From an uncultured Eubacteriales bacterium (lineage in GTDB: Bacteria; Bacillota; Clostridia; UBA1381; UBA9506): a DNA stretch of 12,902 bases. Below the pieces are notes generated by a model. It had not been told where the DNA came from, did not search any database, and saw only the letters and a list, made by a program, of their open reading frames with translations. The number at the start of each line of letters is the position of its first letter. Within the stretch, counting starts at the first letter, position 1. Shown here one piece after another: positions 1 to 6,765 of the stretch. The translations under genes and the position numbers were made by a program. The DNA is taken from assembly GCA_900545185.1 (NCBI GenBank), contig UQYH01000068.1, positions 1-12,902 of the forward strand, read 5' to 3'.

Positions 1-270
1 GGTATTATTTTGATAAACCGAAACAGTCATATTCCGTTATATATACAATTATCCGATTGAATCAGAAAGCAGATTGAGCAAGGAATGATTAAGCCGGGTG
101 ATAAACTCTCCGGCGAATCGGAAATGATTCAGCAATATCGGCTTGGCCGCTTAACAATACAAGAGGCTCTTGCTCTGCTCGCCAATGAAGGTCTGATTGA
201 AAAACACCACGGAAAAGGAACCTATGACAAATCACGCAATGTACAAAAAAACAGCTTTAATATTTTTTAA
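1..270 (+). pseudogene. GntR-family transcriptional regulator, DNA-binding domain only, interrupted by TGA
   Basis: Reading frame 1 translates from the window edge through INRNSHIPLYIQLSD, a TGA at 58-60, then IRKQIEQGMIKPGDKL and on to a TAA at 268-270. This is the N-terminal winged helix of a GntR regulator (the IPLYIQL lead-in, the KPGDKL turn, the recognition-helix region, and the wing ending HGKGTY). The protein stops right after the wing, so the effector-binding domain that normally adds roughly 150 residues is absent. Two further decay signs are visible: the usual LPSE after GDK reads LSGE, and the conserved Arg of the TVREAL-type motif is Gln (TIQEAL). An ATG at 85 could start a 61-residue piece, but it would lack the first helix and has no convincing ribosome binding site. 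A TTG at 10 is a possible original start. A programmed or suppressed TGA is unlikely, because the other genes here use TGA only as a stop. Confidence 0.75.
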
Positions 271-278
271 AGAAAATC

Positions 279-307
279 AAAAAGGACCTCAACAAGAGAT
301 CCTTTTT
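279..307. terminator. Bidirectional hairpin terminator between the GntR relic and hydA
   Basis: AAAAAGGA (279-286) pairs with TCCTTTTT (300-307). Inside, after a C/A mismatch, CTC (288-290) pairs with GAG (296-298) around an AACAA loop. On the minus strand the stem is followed by a T-rich tract (TTTTTGATTTTCTTT), so it fits as the end of the hydrogenase transcript, whose last stop is at 357. On the plus strand it follows the regulator relic by nine bases. Confidence 0.7.
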
Positions 308-356
308 GTGATTTAAGGACTTTTTAAACAGCCCCGTTTATTTTCATACTCTGATT

Positions 357-2099
357 TTAATACTTTGCTCTTTCGTGGTAATGCGTATGCAGCAGTTCGT
401 GTGATTTATGGCCGCAAGGCTCGCCCAAATATTCCTCATACAGCTTTTTAATATATGGATTCTCGTGCGATTTCCGCAGCGGCAGCGATGCATCCTCGGC
501 ATACAGTGCCTTGGCGCGTTCGGCCTTTAAGTCAACCTCTTCCATCTCCCTGGCAGAGTGAATGGGCTGTCCGCCGCCGGTTACACAGCCGCCGGGACAA
601 GCCATAATTTCGATAAAATGATAGTCCGCCTTACCCTCGCGGATACTGTTTAACAGCTTGCGTGCGTTGCCGAGGCCGTTTGCAACGGCCAGCTTCACAT
701 CCAAATCGCCCACCGTAACGGTGGCTTCTTTAATGCCGTCAGTACCGCGAACGGCCGTATATTCAATCTCCGTATTGGACTCGCCCGTTAAAACATCGGC
801 AACGGTGCGCAGCGCCGCTTCCATCACGCCGCCCGTTGCACCAAAGATAACGCCTGCACCCGTGGCTTCGTCCCCAAACGGAGAATCAAAAACGGCATCC
901 TCCAGCTTAGTAAAGTCAATCCCGGCTTCTTTAATCATCCGCGCCAGTTCACGCGTGGTTAAAACAGCGTCAACATCCGGATAACCGCCGGATGCCAGCT
1001 CCTCGCGCTGTGCTTCAAATTTCTTTGCGGTACAGGGCATAACCGAAACCACATAAATGTCGGCCGGGTCAATATCGGCCTTTTCGGCATAATATGACTT
1101 TAAGACAGCACCGTACATTTCGTGCGGTGATTTGGCTGTAGACAGGTTATCCAAAAAGTCGGGGAAGTTATGCTCGCAAAACTTAACCCATCCGGGACTG
1201 CAAGAGGTGATAAGCGGCAGTTTACCGCCGTTTTGAATCCGCTCGATCAGCTCGGTTCCTTCTTCCATAATGGTTAAGTCAGCTGCAAAATCCGTGTCAA
1301 ATACCTTATCAAACCCTAAAATCTTTAAGGCAGCGGCCATTTTGCCGGTAACAGGCGTGCCGATGGGCAAGCCAAATTCTTCACCCAAGGCGGCACGAAC
1401 GGCAGGAGCGGTTTGCACAACAACATGCTTGGTATCGTCTGCCAAGGCCTCCCAAACCGGCGTAATCGAATCCTTTTCGTGCAGCGCGCCGACGGGACAA
1501 TGCACAATACACTGGCCGCACATAGCACAATCCGTATGATTGAGCGATTTATCAAACGAGCAGGCAATACGGCTGTTAAAGCCGCGTTCCGTGGCCTCAA
1601 TCACGCCCACGGTTTGCACCTTTTGACAAACGGCAACGCAGCGGCGGCACAAGATACATTTTTTATTGTCGCGCACAATAGAGGGCGATAAATCATCAAT
1701 TTCACATTCCGTCATCGCGCCTTCATAGGGGATGTCGGTGATGTTCAGCTCTTCTGCCAGCTTTTGCAGCTCGCAGTTGCGGTTACGCACACAGGTCAAG
1801 CACTTTCTGTCGTGATTGGAAAGCATCAGCTCCAGCACGGCTCGTCTTGCCTTGCGGACGCGCGGCGTAGAGGTAAACACCTCCATGCCCTCGCTGACGG
1901 GGTATACACAGGCGGTAGCCAGCGCTCTGGCGCCTTTTACTTCAACTAGGCACATTCTGCATGCGCCGATTTCGTTAATATCCTTTAAATAGCAAAGCGT
2001 GGGAATATCAATACCGGCCTGTCGGGCGGCTTGCAGCACCGTATAATCCTGCGGTACGGTAACGCTTTGACCGTTAATGGTAAGTGTAACTGTTTCCAT
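357..2099 (-). CDS. hydA: [FeFe]-hydrogenase catalytic subunit HydA, NADH-linked (HydABC type)
   Basis: Reduces protons to H2 or oxidises H2 at the H-cluster; cytoplasmic, no signal peptide. The 580 residues show, in order: an N-terminal [2Fe-2S] domain (C36, C47, C50, C64); a NuoG-type His-Cys [4Fe-4S] site (H96, C100, C103, C109); two [4Fe-4S] motifs (C148/151/154/158 and C191/194/197/201); the H-cluster domain with L1 TSCSPGW (298-304), L2 MPCTAKKFE (354-362) and L3 IMACPGGCVTGGGQP (498-512); and a small-subunit-like tail ending HELLHTHYHERAKY. This length and cluster set is that of the trimeric NAD(P)H-linked enzymes, not the monomeric ferredoxin enzyme. L1 carries Ser at 301, where the textbook motif has a second Cys. 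The ATG has AAAGGAGGA about 10 bases upstream. It is the last gene of the operon, 21 bases after hydB. The family call is secure; bifurcation rather than simple NADH use is inferred from gene content. Confidence 0.96.
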   Translation of the reverse strand: METVTLTINGQSVTVPQDYTVLQAARQAGIDIPTLCYLKDINEIGACRMCLVEVKGARALATACVYPVSEGMEVFTSTPRVRKARRAVLELMLSNHDRKCLTCVRNRNCELQKLAEELNITDIPYEGAMTECEIDDLSPSIVRDNKKCILCRRCVAVCQKVQTVGVIEATERGFNSRIACSFDKSLNHTDCAMCGQCIVHCPVGALHEKDSITPVWEALADDTKHVVVQTAPAVRAALGEEFGLPIGTPVTGKMAAALKILGFDKVFDTDFAADLTIMEEGTELIERIQNGGKLPLITSCSPGWVKFCEHNFPDFLDNLSTAKSPHEMYGAVLKSYYAEKADIDPADIYVVSVMPCTAKKFEAQREELASGGYPDVDAVLTTRELARMIKEAGIDFTKLEDAVFDSPFGDEATGAGVIFGATGGVMEAALRTVADVLTGESNTEIEYTAVRGTDGIKEATVTVGDLDVKLAVANGLGNARKLLNSIREGKADYHFIEIMACPGGCVTGGGQPIHSAREMEEVDLKAERAKALYAEDASLPLRKSHENPYIKKLYEEYLGEPCGHKSHELLHTHYHERAKY

Positions 2100-2120
2100 T
2101 TTAAAACCTTCCTCCTTTCG

Positions 2121-3917
2121 TTATTGTACCACAATCGCGCCAAAGCGGCATTTTTCCATGCAGGCGCCGCATTTAATGCATTTTGTGGGGTCGATATGGA
2201 AGGGGCTTTTTACCTCGCCGTAAATAGCGCCGGCAGGACATTGCCGTGCACACAGGCTGCAGCCCTTACATTTTTCACTGATAATCACATAATTCAAAAG
2301 CGCCTTACAAACACCGGCCGGGCACTTTTTATCCACAACATGCGCTTCGTACTCGTCTCTGAAGTACCGCAGCGTGGATAAGACGGGGTTCGGCGCGGTT
2401 TGACCCAAACCGCAAAGCGCCGATTCTTTAATGCTGTGCGCCAGTGCTTCCAGCTTGTCCAGATCTTCTAACGTGCCCTTGCCCTTGGTAATTTTCGTTA
2501 AAATTTCCAGCATACGTTTGGTGCCGATACGGCAGGGCGTACATTTACCGCACGATTCATCCACCGTAAATTCCAAAAAGAACTTGGCAATATCCACCAT
2601 GCAGTTATCTTCATCCATAACAATCAAACCGCCGGAGCCCATCATAGAACCGATTTGAATTAACGAATCATAGTCAATGGGCACATCCATTAAAGAGGCA
2701 GGAATACAGCCGCCGGAGGGGCCGCCCGTTTGTGCGGCTTTAAACTTTTTGCCGTGCGGCACACCGCCGCCGATTTCTTCTACAATCTCACGCAGGGTCG
2801 TACCCATGGGGACTTCCACCAAACCGGTATTATGAATTTTGCCGCCCAGCGCAAATACCTTGGTGCCCTTGCTTTTTTCCGTCCCGATAGAGGCAAACCA
2901 ATCGGCGCCGTTTAAAATAATCTGCGGCACATTGGCATAGGTTTCAACGTTGTTTAACAGAGTCGGTTTTTGCCACAAACCCTTCACGGCCGGGAACGGC
3001 GGACGGGGACGCGGCTCGCCGCGCTTGCCTTCAATGGATGTCATCAGGGCGGTTTCTTCACCGCAGACAAACGCACCTGCGCCCAAGCGAATCTCTAAGT
3101 CAAAGCAAAAATCGGTACCAAAGATGTTTTTGCCCAACAGTCCGTATTCGCGCGCCTGGTCAATGGCAATTTGCAGGCGTTTGACGGCAATGGGATATTC
3201 GGCACGGATGTATATGTAGCCCTGCTCGGCATTGGTCGCATAGGCGGCAATGGCCATGGCCTCAATCACCGCATGGGGGTCACCCTCCAAAACGCTTCTG
3301 TCCATAAATGCGCCGGGGTCGCCCTCATCGGCATTACAACAGACATATTTGCCGACCACATTGGGAGATTTGGCCGCCAGCATCCATTTGATACCGGTCG
3401 GGAATCCGCCGCCGCCGCGGCCGCGCAGACCGGATTTTTTAATTTCCTCAATAACATCCTCCGGTGTCATCTCGGTCAGCGCCTTGCCAAGAGCACGATA
3501 CCCGTCCAACGCTATGTATTCGTCAATATTTTCGGGGTTAATCACACCGCAGTTTTTCAAGGCAACACGATGCTGCTTTTTGTAAAAGTCAACCTCGTTT
3601 AAGGATTTTACACTGTCCTCCGTTACGGTTTCATCATATAAAAGACGGGTTACAACACGACCCTTAAGCAAGTGCTCCGATACAATTTCTTCCACATCCT
3701 CAGGCTTAACCATGCTGTAAAACGAGCCTTCGGGGTACACAATGACAACGGGACCCAAAGCGCACAGGCCGAAGCAGCCCGTTTGAACAATGCTGACCTC
3801 TTTTTCAAGGCCGCATTTGGCAATTTGCGCTTCAAATTCCTCCAAAATCTTCTTGCTGCCGGAAGAGGTACAGCCCGTACCGCCGCAGACAAGAACGGTT
3901 GATCTGATATAATCCAT
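2121..3917 (-). CDS. hydB: NADH-linked hydrogenase subunit HydB (NuoF-like, FMN and Fe-S)
   Basis: Takes electrons from (or gives them to) NAD(H) through FMN and passes them to HydA. The 598 residues contain: a thioredoxin-fold [2Fe-2S] domain (C11, C16, C48, C52); the NuoF core with the NADH/FMN glycine-rich loop GRGGGGFPTGIKW (166-178), NADEGDPGAF (195-204) and GAGAFVCGEE (279-288); the [4Fe-4S] site CGKCTPC plus C502 (456-462, 502); a CPAGVC pair (532-537); and a C-terminal 2x[4Fe-4S] ferredoxin domain (C550/553/556/560 and C580/583/586/590). Fusion of the N-terminal ferredoxin and C-terminal bi-cluster domains to NuoF distinguishes HydB/HndC from the complex I subunit. The ATG is preceded by AAAGGAGG at 3927-3934, which overlaps the stop of the upstream gene, suggesting translational coupling. 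Confidence 0.95.
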   Translation of the reverse strand: MDYIRSTVLVCGGTGCTSSGSKKILEEFEAQIAKCGLEKEVSIVQTGCFGLCALGPVVIVYPEGSFYSMVKPEDVEEIVSEHLLKGRVVTRLLYDETVTEDSVKSLNEVDFYKKQHRVALKNCGVINPENIDEYIALDGYRALGKALTEMTPEDVIEEIKKSGLRGRGGGGFPTGIKWMLAAKSPNVVGKYVCCNADEGDPGAFMDRSVLEGDPHAVIEAMAIAAYATNAEQGYIYIRAEYPIAVKRLQIAIDQAREYGLLGKNIFGTDFCFDLEIRLGAGAFVCGEETALMTSIEGKRGEPRPRPPFPAVKGLWQKPTLLNNVETYANVPQIILNGADWFASIGTEKSKGTKVFALGGKIHNTGLVEVPMGTTLREIVEEIGGGVPHGKKFKAAQTGGPSGGCIPASLMDVPIDYDSLIQIGSMMGSGGLIVMDEDNCMVDIAKFFLEFTVDESCGKCTPCRIGTKRMLEILTKITKGKGTLEDLDKLEALAHSIKESALCGLGQTAPNPVLSTLRYFRDEYEAHVVDKKCPAGVCKALLNYVIISEKCKGCSLCARQCPAGAIYGEVKSPFHIDPTKCIKCGACMEKCRFGAIVVQ

Positions 3918-3932
3918 GTTCTCTTTCCTCCT

Positions 3933-4307
3933 TTATTCCTGTACTGCGTCAAGCGTATATTCCGTGCAGACGCGTCCGCCGACAATATGCTCATTCACAA
4001 CGCGGACTGCTTTTTCGGGGTTCATTTTAATATAGGTCACCTTTTTTTGACCGGGCACCGTAACAATGACCATCGGTTCGTATTTGCACATGCCCAAGCA
4101 GCCCATTTGCGCAACGGTTACATGTGCAAGACCCTGCTTGTTAATCTCTTGTGCAAAAGCCGTTAAAACGGGACGTGCACCGGCCGCAATGCCGCAGGTG
4201 GCCATGCCGACAACCACACGGGTTGCATGTGCATCATCCTCCTTGCGCATACCGACCAGATTTTTCATTTTATTTTGAATCGCTTCAAGTTCTGCTAAAC
4301 TTTTCAT
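3933..4307 (-). CDS. Small thioredoxin-fold [2Fe-2S] ferredoxin-like hydrogenase accessory protein (HndB-like)
   Basis: A 124-residue cytoplasmic protein related to the N-terminal domain of HydB and to HndB of NADP-reducing hydrogenases. A short helical N-terminus (about 1-25) precedes a thioredoxin-like ferredoxin fold. Visible cysteines are C38 (in ATCGIAAGA), C70 and C74 (GCLGMC) and C114 (GRVC). The fold normally uses CxxxxC plus CxxxC; here the position of the second ligand is Gly43, so only three of the four canonical cysteines are present. The CGIAAGA form is, as I recall, usual in HndB-like proteins, so cluster binding may be weak, altered or absent. The start is the ATG with AGGAG about nine bases upstream. 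It lies between the ATPase gene and hydB (15 bases apart), in the position where acetogen and clostridial hydrogenase operons carry a homologous small subunit (HydD of Acetobacterium, from memory). Confidence 0.85.
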   Translation of the reverse strand: MKSLAELEAIQNKMKNLVGMRKEDDAHATRVVVGMATCGIAAGARPVLTAFAQEINKQGLAHVTVAQMGCLGMCKYEPMVIVTVPGQKKVTYIKMNPEKAVRVVNEHIVGGRVCTEYTLDAVQE

Positions 4308-4350
4308 ATATCAAGCTCCTGTAAACAACGCTTTGCGCTGTGTATTTTTT

Positions 4351-4364
4351 GCGCCGCACGGCGC
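4351..4364. other. GC-rich intercistronic hairpin inside the hydrogenase operon
   Basis: GCGCC (4351-4355) pairs with GGCGC (4360-4364) around a four-base loop, in the 67-base gap between the ATPase gene and the HndB-like gene. On the coding (minus) strand it is followed by A-rich, not T-rich, sequence, so it should not terminate transcription. It could mark a processing or stability site. The role is a guess; the inverted repeat itself is plain. Confidence 0.4.
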
Positions 4365-4374
4365 GCGGAGGCTG

Positions 4375-4920
4375 TTACCTCCCCTTTGAAATTTCCTGTA
4401 TTTGTTCTGTTATAAAATCGGCAAGCCTTGCCGCGCCGCACGGCTCTGCAAAGTTAGCATGTAAAGCCTTTTCCAATATGCGCGTTTGCAGGCAAAATGC
4501 TTGGCCGCCAATGCTGTGGCGATAGATAATCTGCAATTGCGGATTGCCCATCAGTGCCGCTGCAATGGTTTGCCCCATATCACCGAGGGGCTGACGGTCT
4601 ATGTGATGATATCCAAAACAAACCGTCACAATTGTGCCCCTCCCCTTTTGGGAGGTCAGAGCGAAGCTGCCGCCCGTTCCTTCGGCCGCCGCTTTTAAAA
4701 GCGAAAGCCCCAGTCCCACCCTGCGCGTTTTGCGCGTGGTATAAAACGGGTCGGCGGCCGAAGCTGCCGTCTTTTCATCCATACCGCAGCCGTTATCGGC
4801 AACCGTCACCGTCAATCGGTCGGCGGCCGGATCCTCTGAAACCGTCACGGAGATTTGCGTAGCATCGGCACGGATTGAATTTTGCATCACATCTAAAATA
4901 TGAAGAGAAATTTCAAACAT
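4375..4920 (-). CDS. Stand-alone histidine-kinase-type ATPase of the hydrogenase operon
   Basis: About 181 residues, consisting almost only of a GHKL/HATPase_c fold. Visible (numbered from the GTG at 4929) are the N-box around N17 (SLHILDVMQNSIRADA), the G1 box DNGCGMD (45-51), the TTRK lid with G2 VGLGL (71-75), and the last glycine motif GRGT (96-99). There is no membrane segment, sensor domain or phosphoacceptor-His domain, so it is not a complete sensor kinase. A 70-residue C-terminal extension follows, as in the ATPases next to clostridial HydABC genes. It probably binds ATP and may act on another protein as an anti-sigma-like kinase or an assembly factor; the substrate is unknown. I prefer the ATG at 4918-4920, which aligns with the family start (MFEISLHILD). 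A GTG at 4927-4929 directly abutting the hydC TAA is an in-frame alternative (184 residues). Neither has a clear ribosome binding site, so coupling to hydC translation is likely. Confidence 0.85.
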   Translation of the reverse strand: MFEISLHILDVMQNSIRADATQISVTVSEDPAADRLTVTVADNGCGMDEKTAASAADPFYTTRKTRRVGLGLSLLKAAAEGTGGSFALTSQKGRGTIVTVCFGYHHIDRQPLGDMGQTIAAALMGNPQLQIIYRHSIGGQAFCLQTRILEKALHANFAEPCGAARLADFITEQIQEISKGR

Positions 4921-4929
4921 TGCTTTCAC

Positions 4930-5427
4930 TTAGTCGCTGTATTTAGCAAAAATATCATCCAAATCGTCAACCGTCAGTTTACCGTATACATCATCGTTGA
5001 CGGTCATAACCGGCGCTAAGCCGCAGGCGCCGATGCAGCGCGTGGCATCAATGGAATATTTGCCGTCGGGTGAACATTCGCCCTCCTGTATGCCCAGCTT
5101 TTCTTTAATTTTGTTTAAAATATCGCCCGAGCCTTTAACATAACAGGCCGTTCCCAGACAAATCCCGATTTTGTATTTGCCCTTCGGCTGCGTGGTAAAC
5201 TGTGTGTAAAACGTCACAACACCGTAAATTTCGGCCATGGTAATATCCAAATGCTTCGAGATGATGGCCTGCACCTCAATGGGAAGATAGCCGTAAATAT
5301 CCTGCGCCTCGTGCAGAACGGGGATTAAAGCGCCGTCCGTACCCTTATAGCGGTTAATGACTTCCATCAGCTTTTCTTCCTGCTCCTTGGTTCCCGTAAA
5401 GGAGACCGTTTGCTGTTCCTTCAACAA
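4930..5427 (-). CDS. hydC: NADH-linked hydrogenase subunit HydC (NuoE-like, [2Fe-2S])
   Basis: First gene of the hydrogenase operon, 165 residues. The N-terminal helical bundle (about 15-80, including IPVLHEAQDIYGYLP and IYGVVTFYTQF) is followed by the thioredoxin-like ferredoxin domain with C90, C95, C131 and C135 (CLGTAC, CIGAC). These four cysteines hold the N1a-type [2Fe-2S] cluster that works beside the FMN of HydB. Size and motifs match NuoE/HydC. There is no ATG before residue 21: the start is TTG at 5425-5427, or the adjacent TTG at 5422-5424. AAGGGGG (5434-5440) lies six to nine bases upstream and supports either. Distinguishing it from complex I NuoE rests on the neighbours: no other nuo genes are present and hydB/hydA follow. 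Confidence 0.94.
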   Translation of the reverse strand: MLKEQQTVSFTGTKEQEEKLMEVINRYKGTDGALIPVLHEAQDIYGYLPIEVQAIISKHLDITMAEIYGVVTFYTQFTTQPKGKYKIGICLGTACYVKGSGDILNKIKEKLGIQEGECSPDGKYSIDATRCIGACGLAPVMTVNDDVYGKLTVDDLDDIFAKYSD

Positions 5428-5530
5428 AAATTACCCCCTTGTTGTTATTAGCGGCAAAGGCCGCAGAATGTTTTTTCGTGACTGTACGGAGTTAGTTAAG
5501 ACTATTCCAAATAAGCATACCCCATACAAA
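5428..5530 (-). promoter_or_regulatory. Hydrogenase operon 5' leader with hairpin upstream of the ribosome binding site
   Basis: From the likely transcription start near 5529 to the hydC TTG is about 100 bases. It contains a stem GCGGC/GCCGC (5451-5455 with 5460-5464, loop of four) ten bases before the AAGGGGG ribosome binding site at 5434-5440. The hairpin does not cover the binding site and is not followed by a T tract, so it looks like a stability or pausing element rather than an attenuator. Confidence 0.4.
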
Positions 5531-5535
5531 AAATT

Positions 5536-5564
5536 ATTATATCACTTGTTACTGTAAAAGTCTA
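5536..5564 (-). promoter_or_regulatory. Promoter of the hydrogenase operon (extended -10)
   Basis: Read on the minus strand: TAGACT (5559-5564) as -35, a 17-base spacer, then TATAAT (5536-5541) preceded by TG one base upstream (TGATATAAT). This is a perfect extended -10 with a fair -35 at ideal spacing, placing the start of transcription near 5529. Confidence 0.75.
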
Positions 5565-5571
5565 TAGAAAG

Positions 5572-5602
5572 TTATGATTTTTTGTATAATTTTATGATTT
5601 TT
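5572..5602. repeat. Two 11-bp direct repeats, 20 bp apart, upstream of the hydrogenase promoter
   Basis: TTATGATTTTT occurs at 5572-5582 and again at 5592-5602, a period of 20 bp, about two helical turns. The nearer copy ends 8 bp upstream of the -35 box. On the transcribed strand both read AAAAATCATAA, with A-tracts on the same helix face. They could be activator sites or an UP-element-like A-tract array. Confidence 0.6.
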
Positions 5603-5604
5603 GG

Positions 5605-5626
5605 CGGTTTTTCATAAAAAAAACCG
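5605..5626. other. AT-rich stem-loop in the hydC-truB divergent region
   Basis: CGGTTTTT (5605-5612) pairs with AAAAACCG (5619-5626) around CATAAA. It sits in the 408-base divergent region (5428-5835). Apart from this, the hyd promoter and its repeats, and the truB promoter, the region is AT-rich and holds no credible gene. The segment 5732-5784 can form small GC stems (for example GCGG/CCGC and CGCC/GGCG), but nothing recognisable. Confidence 0.35.
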
Positions 5627-5782
5627 AATATTCTGTCTGATGTAAATAAATTTTAAATCTTCGGTAAATAGGGCTTTTCTTTCTTGCAAAATTGTGGTAA
5701 AATAAACATATACTATGCATACCGAAATTTGATAGAAGGAAAGCGGAGAACCGCCGCCGCACAATGGCGTTTGTCCCTTTCT

Positions 5783-5791
5783 TGATATAAT
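5783..5791 (+). promoter_or_regulatory. Extended -10 promoter of truB
   Basis: TGATATAAT at 5783-5791 is a perfect extended -10 motif, 44 bases before the truB start codon. No good -35 hexamer is found at 16-18 bases upstream, which is tolerated by extended -10 promoters. The predicted transcript start is near 5798. A second, weaker candidate is TTGCAA (5684-5689) with TATACT (5709-5714), spacer 19. Confidence 0.6.
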
Positions 5792-5835
5792 AATATGTAA
5801 TAAACCGCAAAATATGAAATCCGGAGTGTGATGTT

Positions 5836-6729
5836 TTGCTCGGAATTATCAATTTAAACAAGCCGGTCGGCAAAACCTCTCACGATATGGTGAATTTTGT
5901 CCGGCGGACGCTGGGCGAAAGGCGCGTAGGGCATGCCGGTACGCTGGATCCCGTGGCAGGCGGCGTGTTGCCGATTCTAGTCGGCAAAGCCACCAGCCTT
6001 TCGGATTTGCTGATTGAAAAAACAAAAATCTATATTGCTGAGGTGCGTTTGGGTCTTGCAACCGATACGTACGACACAACCGGCACCGTAACTAAGCGGT
6101 GCGATATGCATCCCTCGCCTGCCGAAATTCAGGCCGCGGCAGACAGCTTTTTAGGTGACAGCATGCAGTTGCCGCCCATGTATTCGGCTGTTAAGGTCGG
6201 CGGACGAAAGCTGTATGATTTGGCACGGCAGGGCATGACCATAGAACGTACACCGCGGCCGATTCACGTCAGCCGCATGCGTTGCTTTAACTTTACGGAA
6301 GGCGGCTTTTCACTGGAAGTCATCTGCTCTAAGGGCACCTATATCCGTACATTGTGTCACGATTTGGGAGAGCGTTTGGGCGGCTGCGCCTGTATGGCAG
6401 GCCTATTGCGTACACAAAGCGGCCCGTTTTTGCTAAACGATGCTGTAACGCCCGACGAGCTGGCACAAAAAGCGGCCGAAGGCAGCTTGCAGGATGTGTT
6501 ACTGCCGCCGGAAACGGTGCTTTCTGTTTATCCGCATATAACCATCCCTAAGGATGCCGCACCCAAAATCCGCAACGGACTGCGCATGCGTCCAAAGCAG
6601 CTGGGCATTGCAAAAGCCGCGGCCGATGATCGTTTTTGCTTGTATGACGATGCATCGCTTTTATGTTTGGCCAAGGCGGTGGAAAGCACAGAAGGCTTGG
6701 TGCTGGCCATAGAAAAAAGTTTTTATTAA
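5836..6729 (+). CDS. truB: tRNA pseudouridine-55 synthase TruB
   Basis: Converts U55 in the T-loop of tRNAs to pseudouridine. The 297 residues match the family. The start region GIINLNKPVGKTSHDMV is followed by the catalytic motif VGHAGTLDPVAGGVLP with nucleophile D38; the MQLPPMYSAVKVGGRKLYDLAR block (about 115-137); KGTYIRTLCHDLG; GLLRTQSGPF; and a C-terminal PUA-like segment. The start is TTG at 5836, nine bases after GGAG (5823-5826). The ATG at 5831 is out of frame, and the protein aligns with homologues from the TTG. It is followed by ribF 89 bases later, the common truB-ribF order of Firmicutes. Confidence 0.95.
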   Translation: MLGIINLNKPVGKTSHDMVNFVRRTLGERRVGHAGTLDPVAGGVLPILVGKATSLSDLLIEKTKIYIAEVRLGLATDTYDTTGTVTKRCDMHPSPAEIQAAADSFLGDSMQLPPMYSAVKVGGRKLYDLARQGMTIERTPRPIHVSRMRCFNFTEGGFSLEVICSKGTYIRTLCHDLGERLGGCACMAGLLRTQSGPFLLNDAVTPDELAQKAAEGSLQDVLLPPETVLSVYPHITIPKDAAPKIRNGLRMRPKQLGIAKAAADDRFCLYDDASLLCLAKAVESTEGLVLAIEKSFY

Positions 6730-6733
6730 AGCT

Positions 6734-6742
6734 TGATATAAA
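6734..6742 (+). promoter_or_regulatory. Possible extended -10 promoter of ribF
   Basis: TGATATAAA at 6734-6742 differs by one base from the core at three other promoters here. It begins five bases after the truB stop, with ribF starting 77 bases further on. No -35 is seen. Read-through from truB remains equally possible. Confidence 0.35.
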
Positions 6743-6765
6743 ATGTATACAAAATCGGCAAAAAT

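Noticed and set aside
4351..4364. Terminator inside the hydrogenase operon
   Set aside because: On the coding strand the stem is followed by A-rich sequence; the T run is on the other strand.
357..5427. Complex I (nuoEFG) instead of hydrogenase
   Set aside because: L1-L3 H-cluster motifs in the last gene and the extra ferredoxin domains of the NuoF-like protein fit HydABC; no other nuo genes are present.
5547..5561. TTGTTACTGTAAAAG within the hyd promoter as a possible Rex redox operator
   Set aside because: The symmetry is imperfect and the arm spacing does not match the TTGTTAA-N4-TTAACAA type; one half-site alone is expected by chance in AT-rich DNA.
5592..5873. 93-codon minus-strand frame across the divergent region
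   Set aside because: It starts inside truB on the opposite strand, covers both a promoter and a hairpin, and has a random AT-rich composition.
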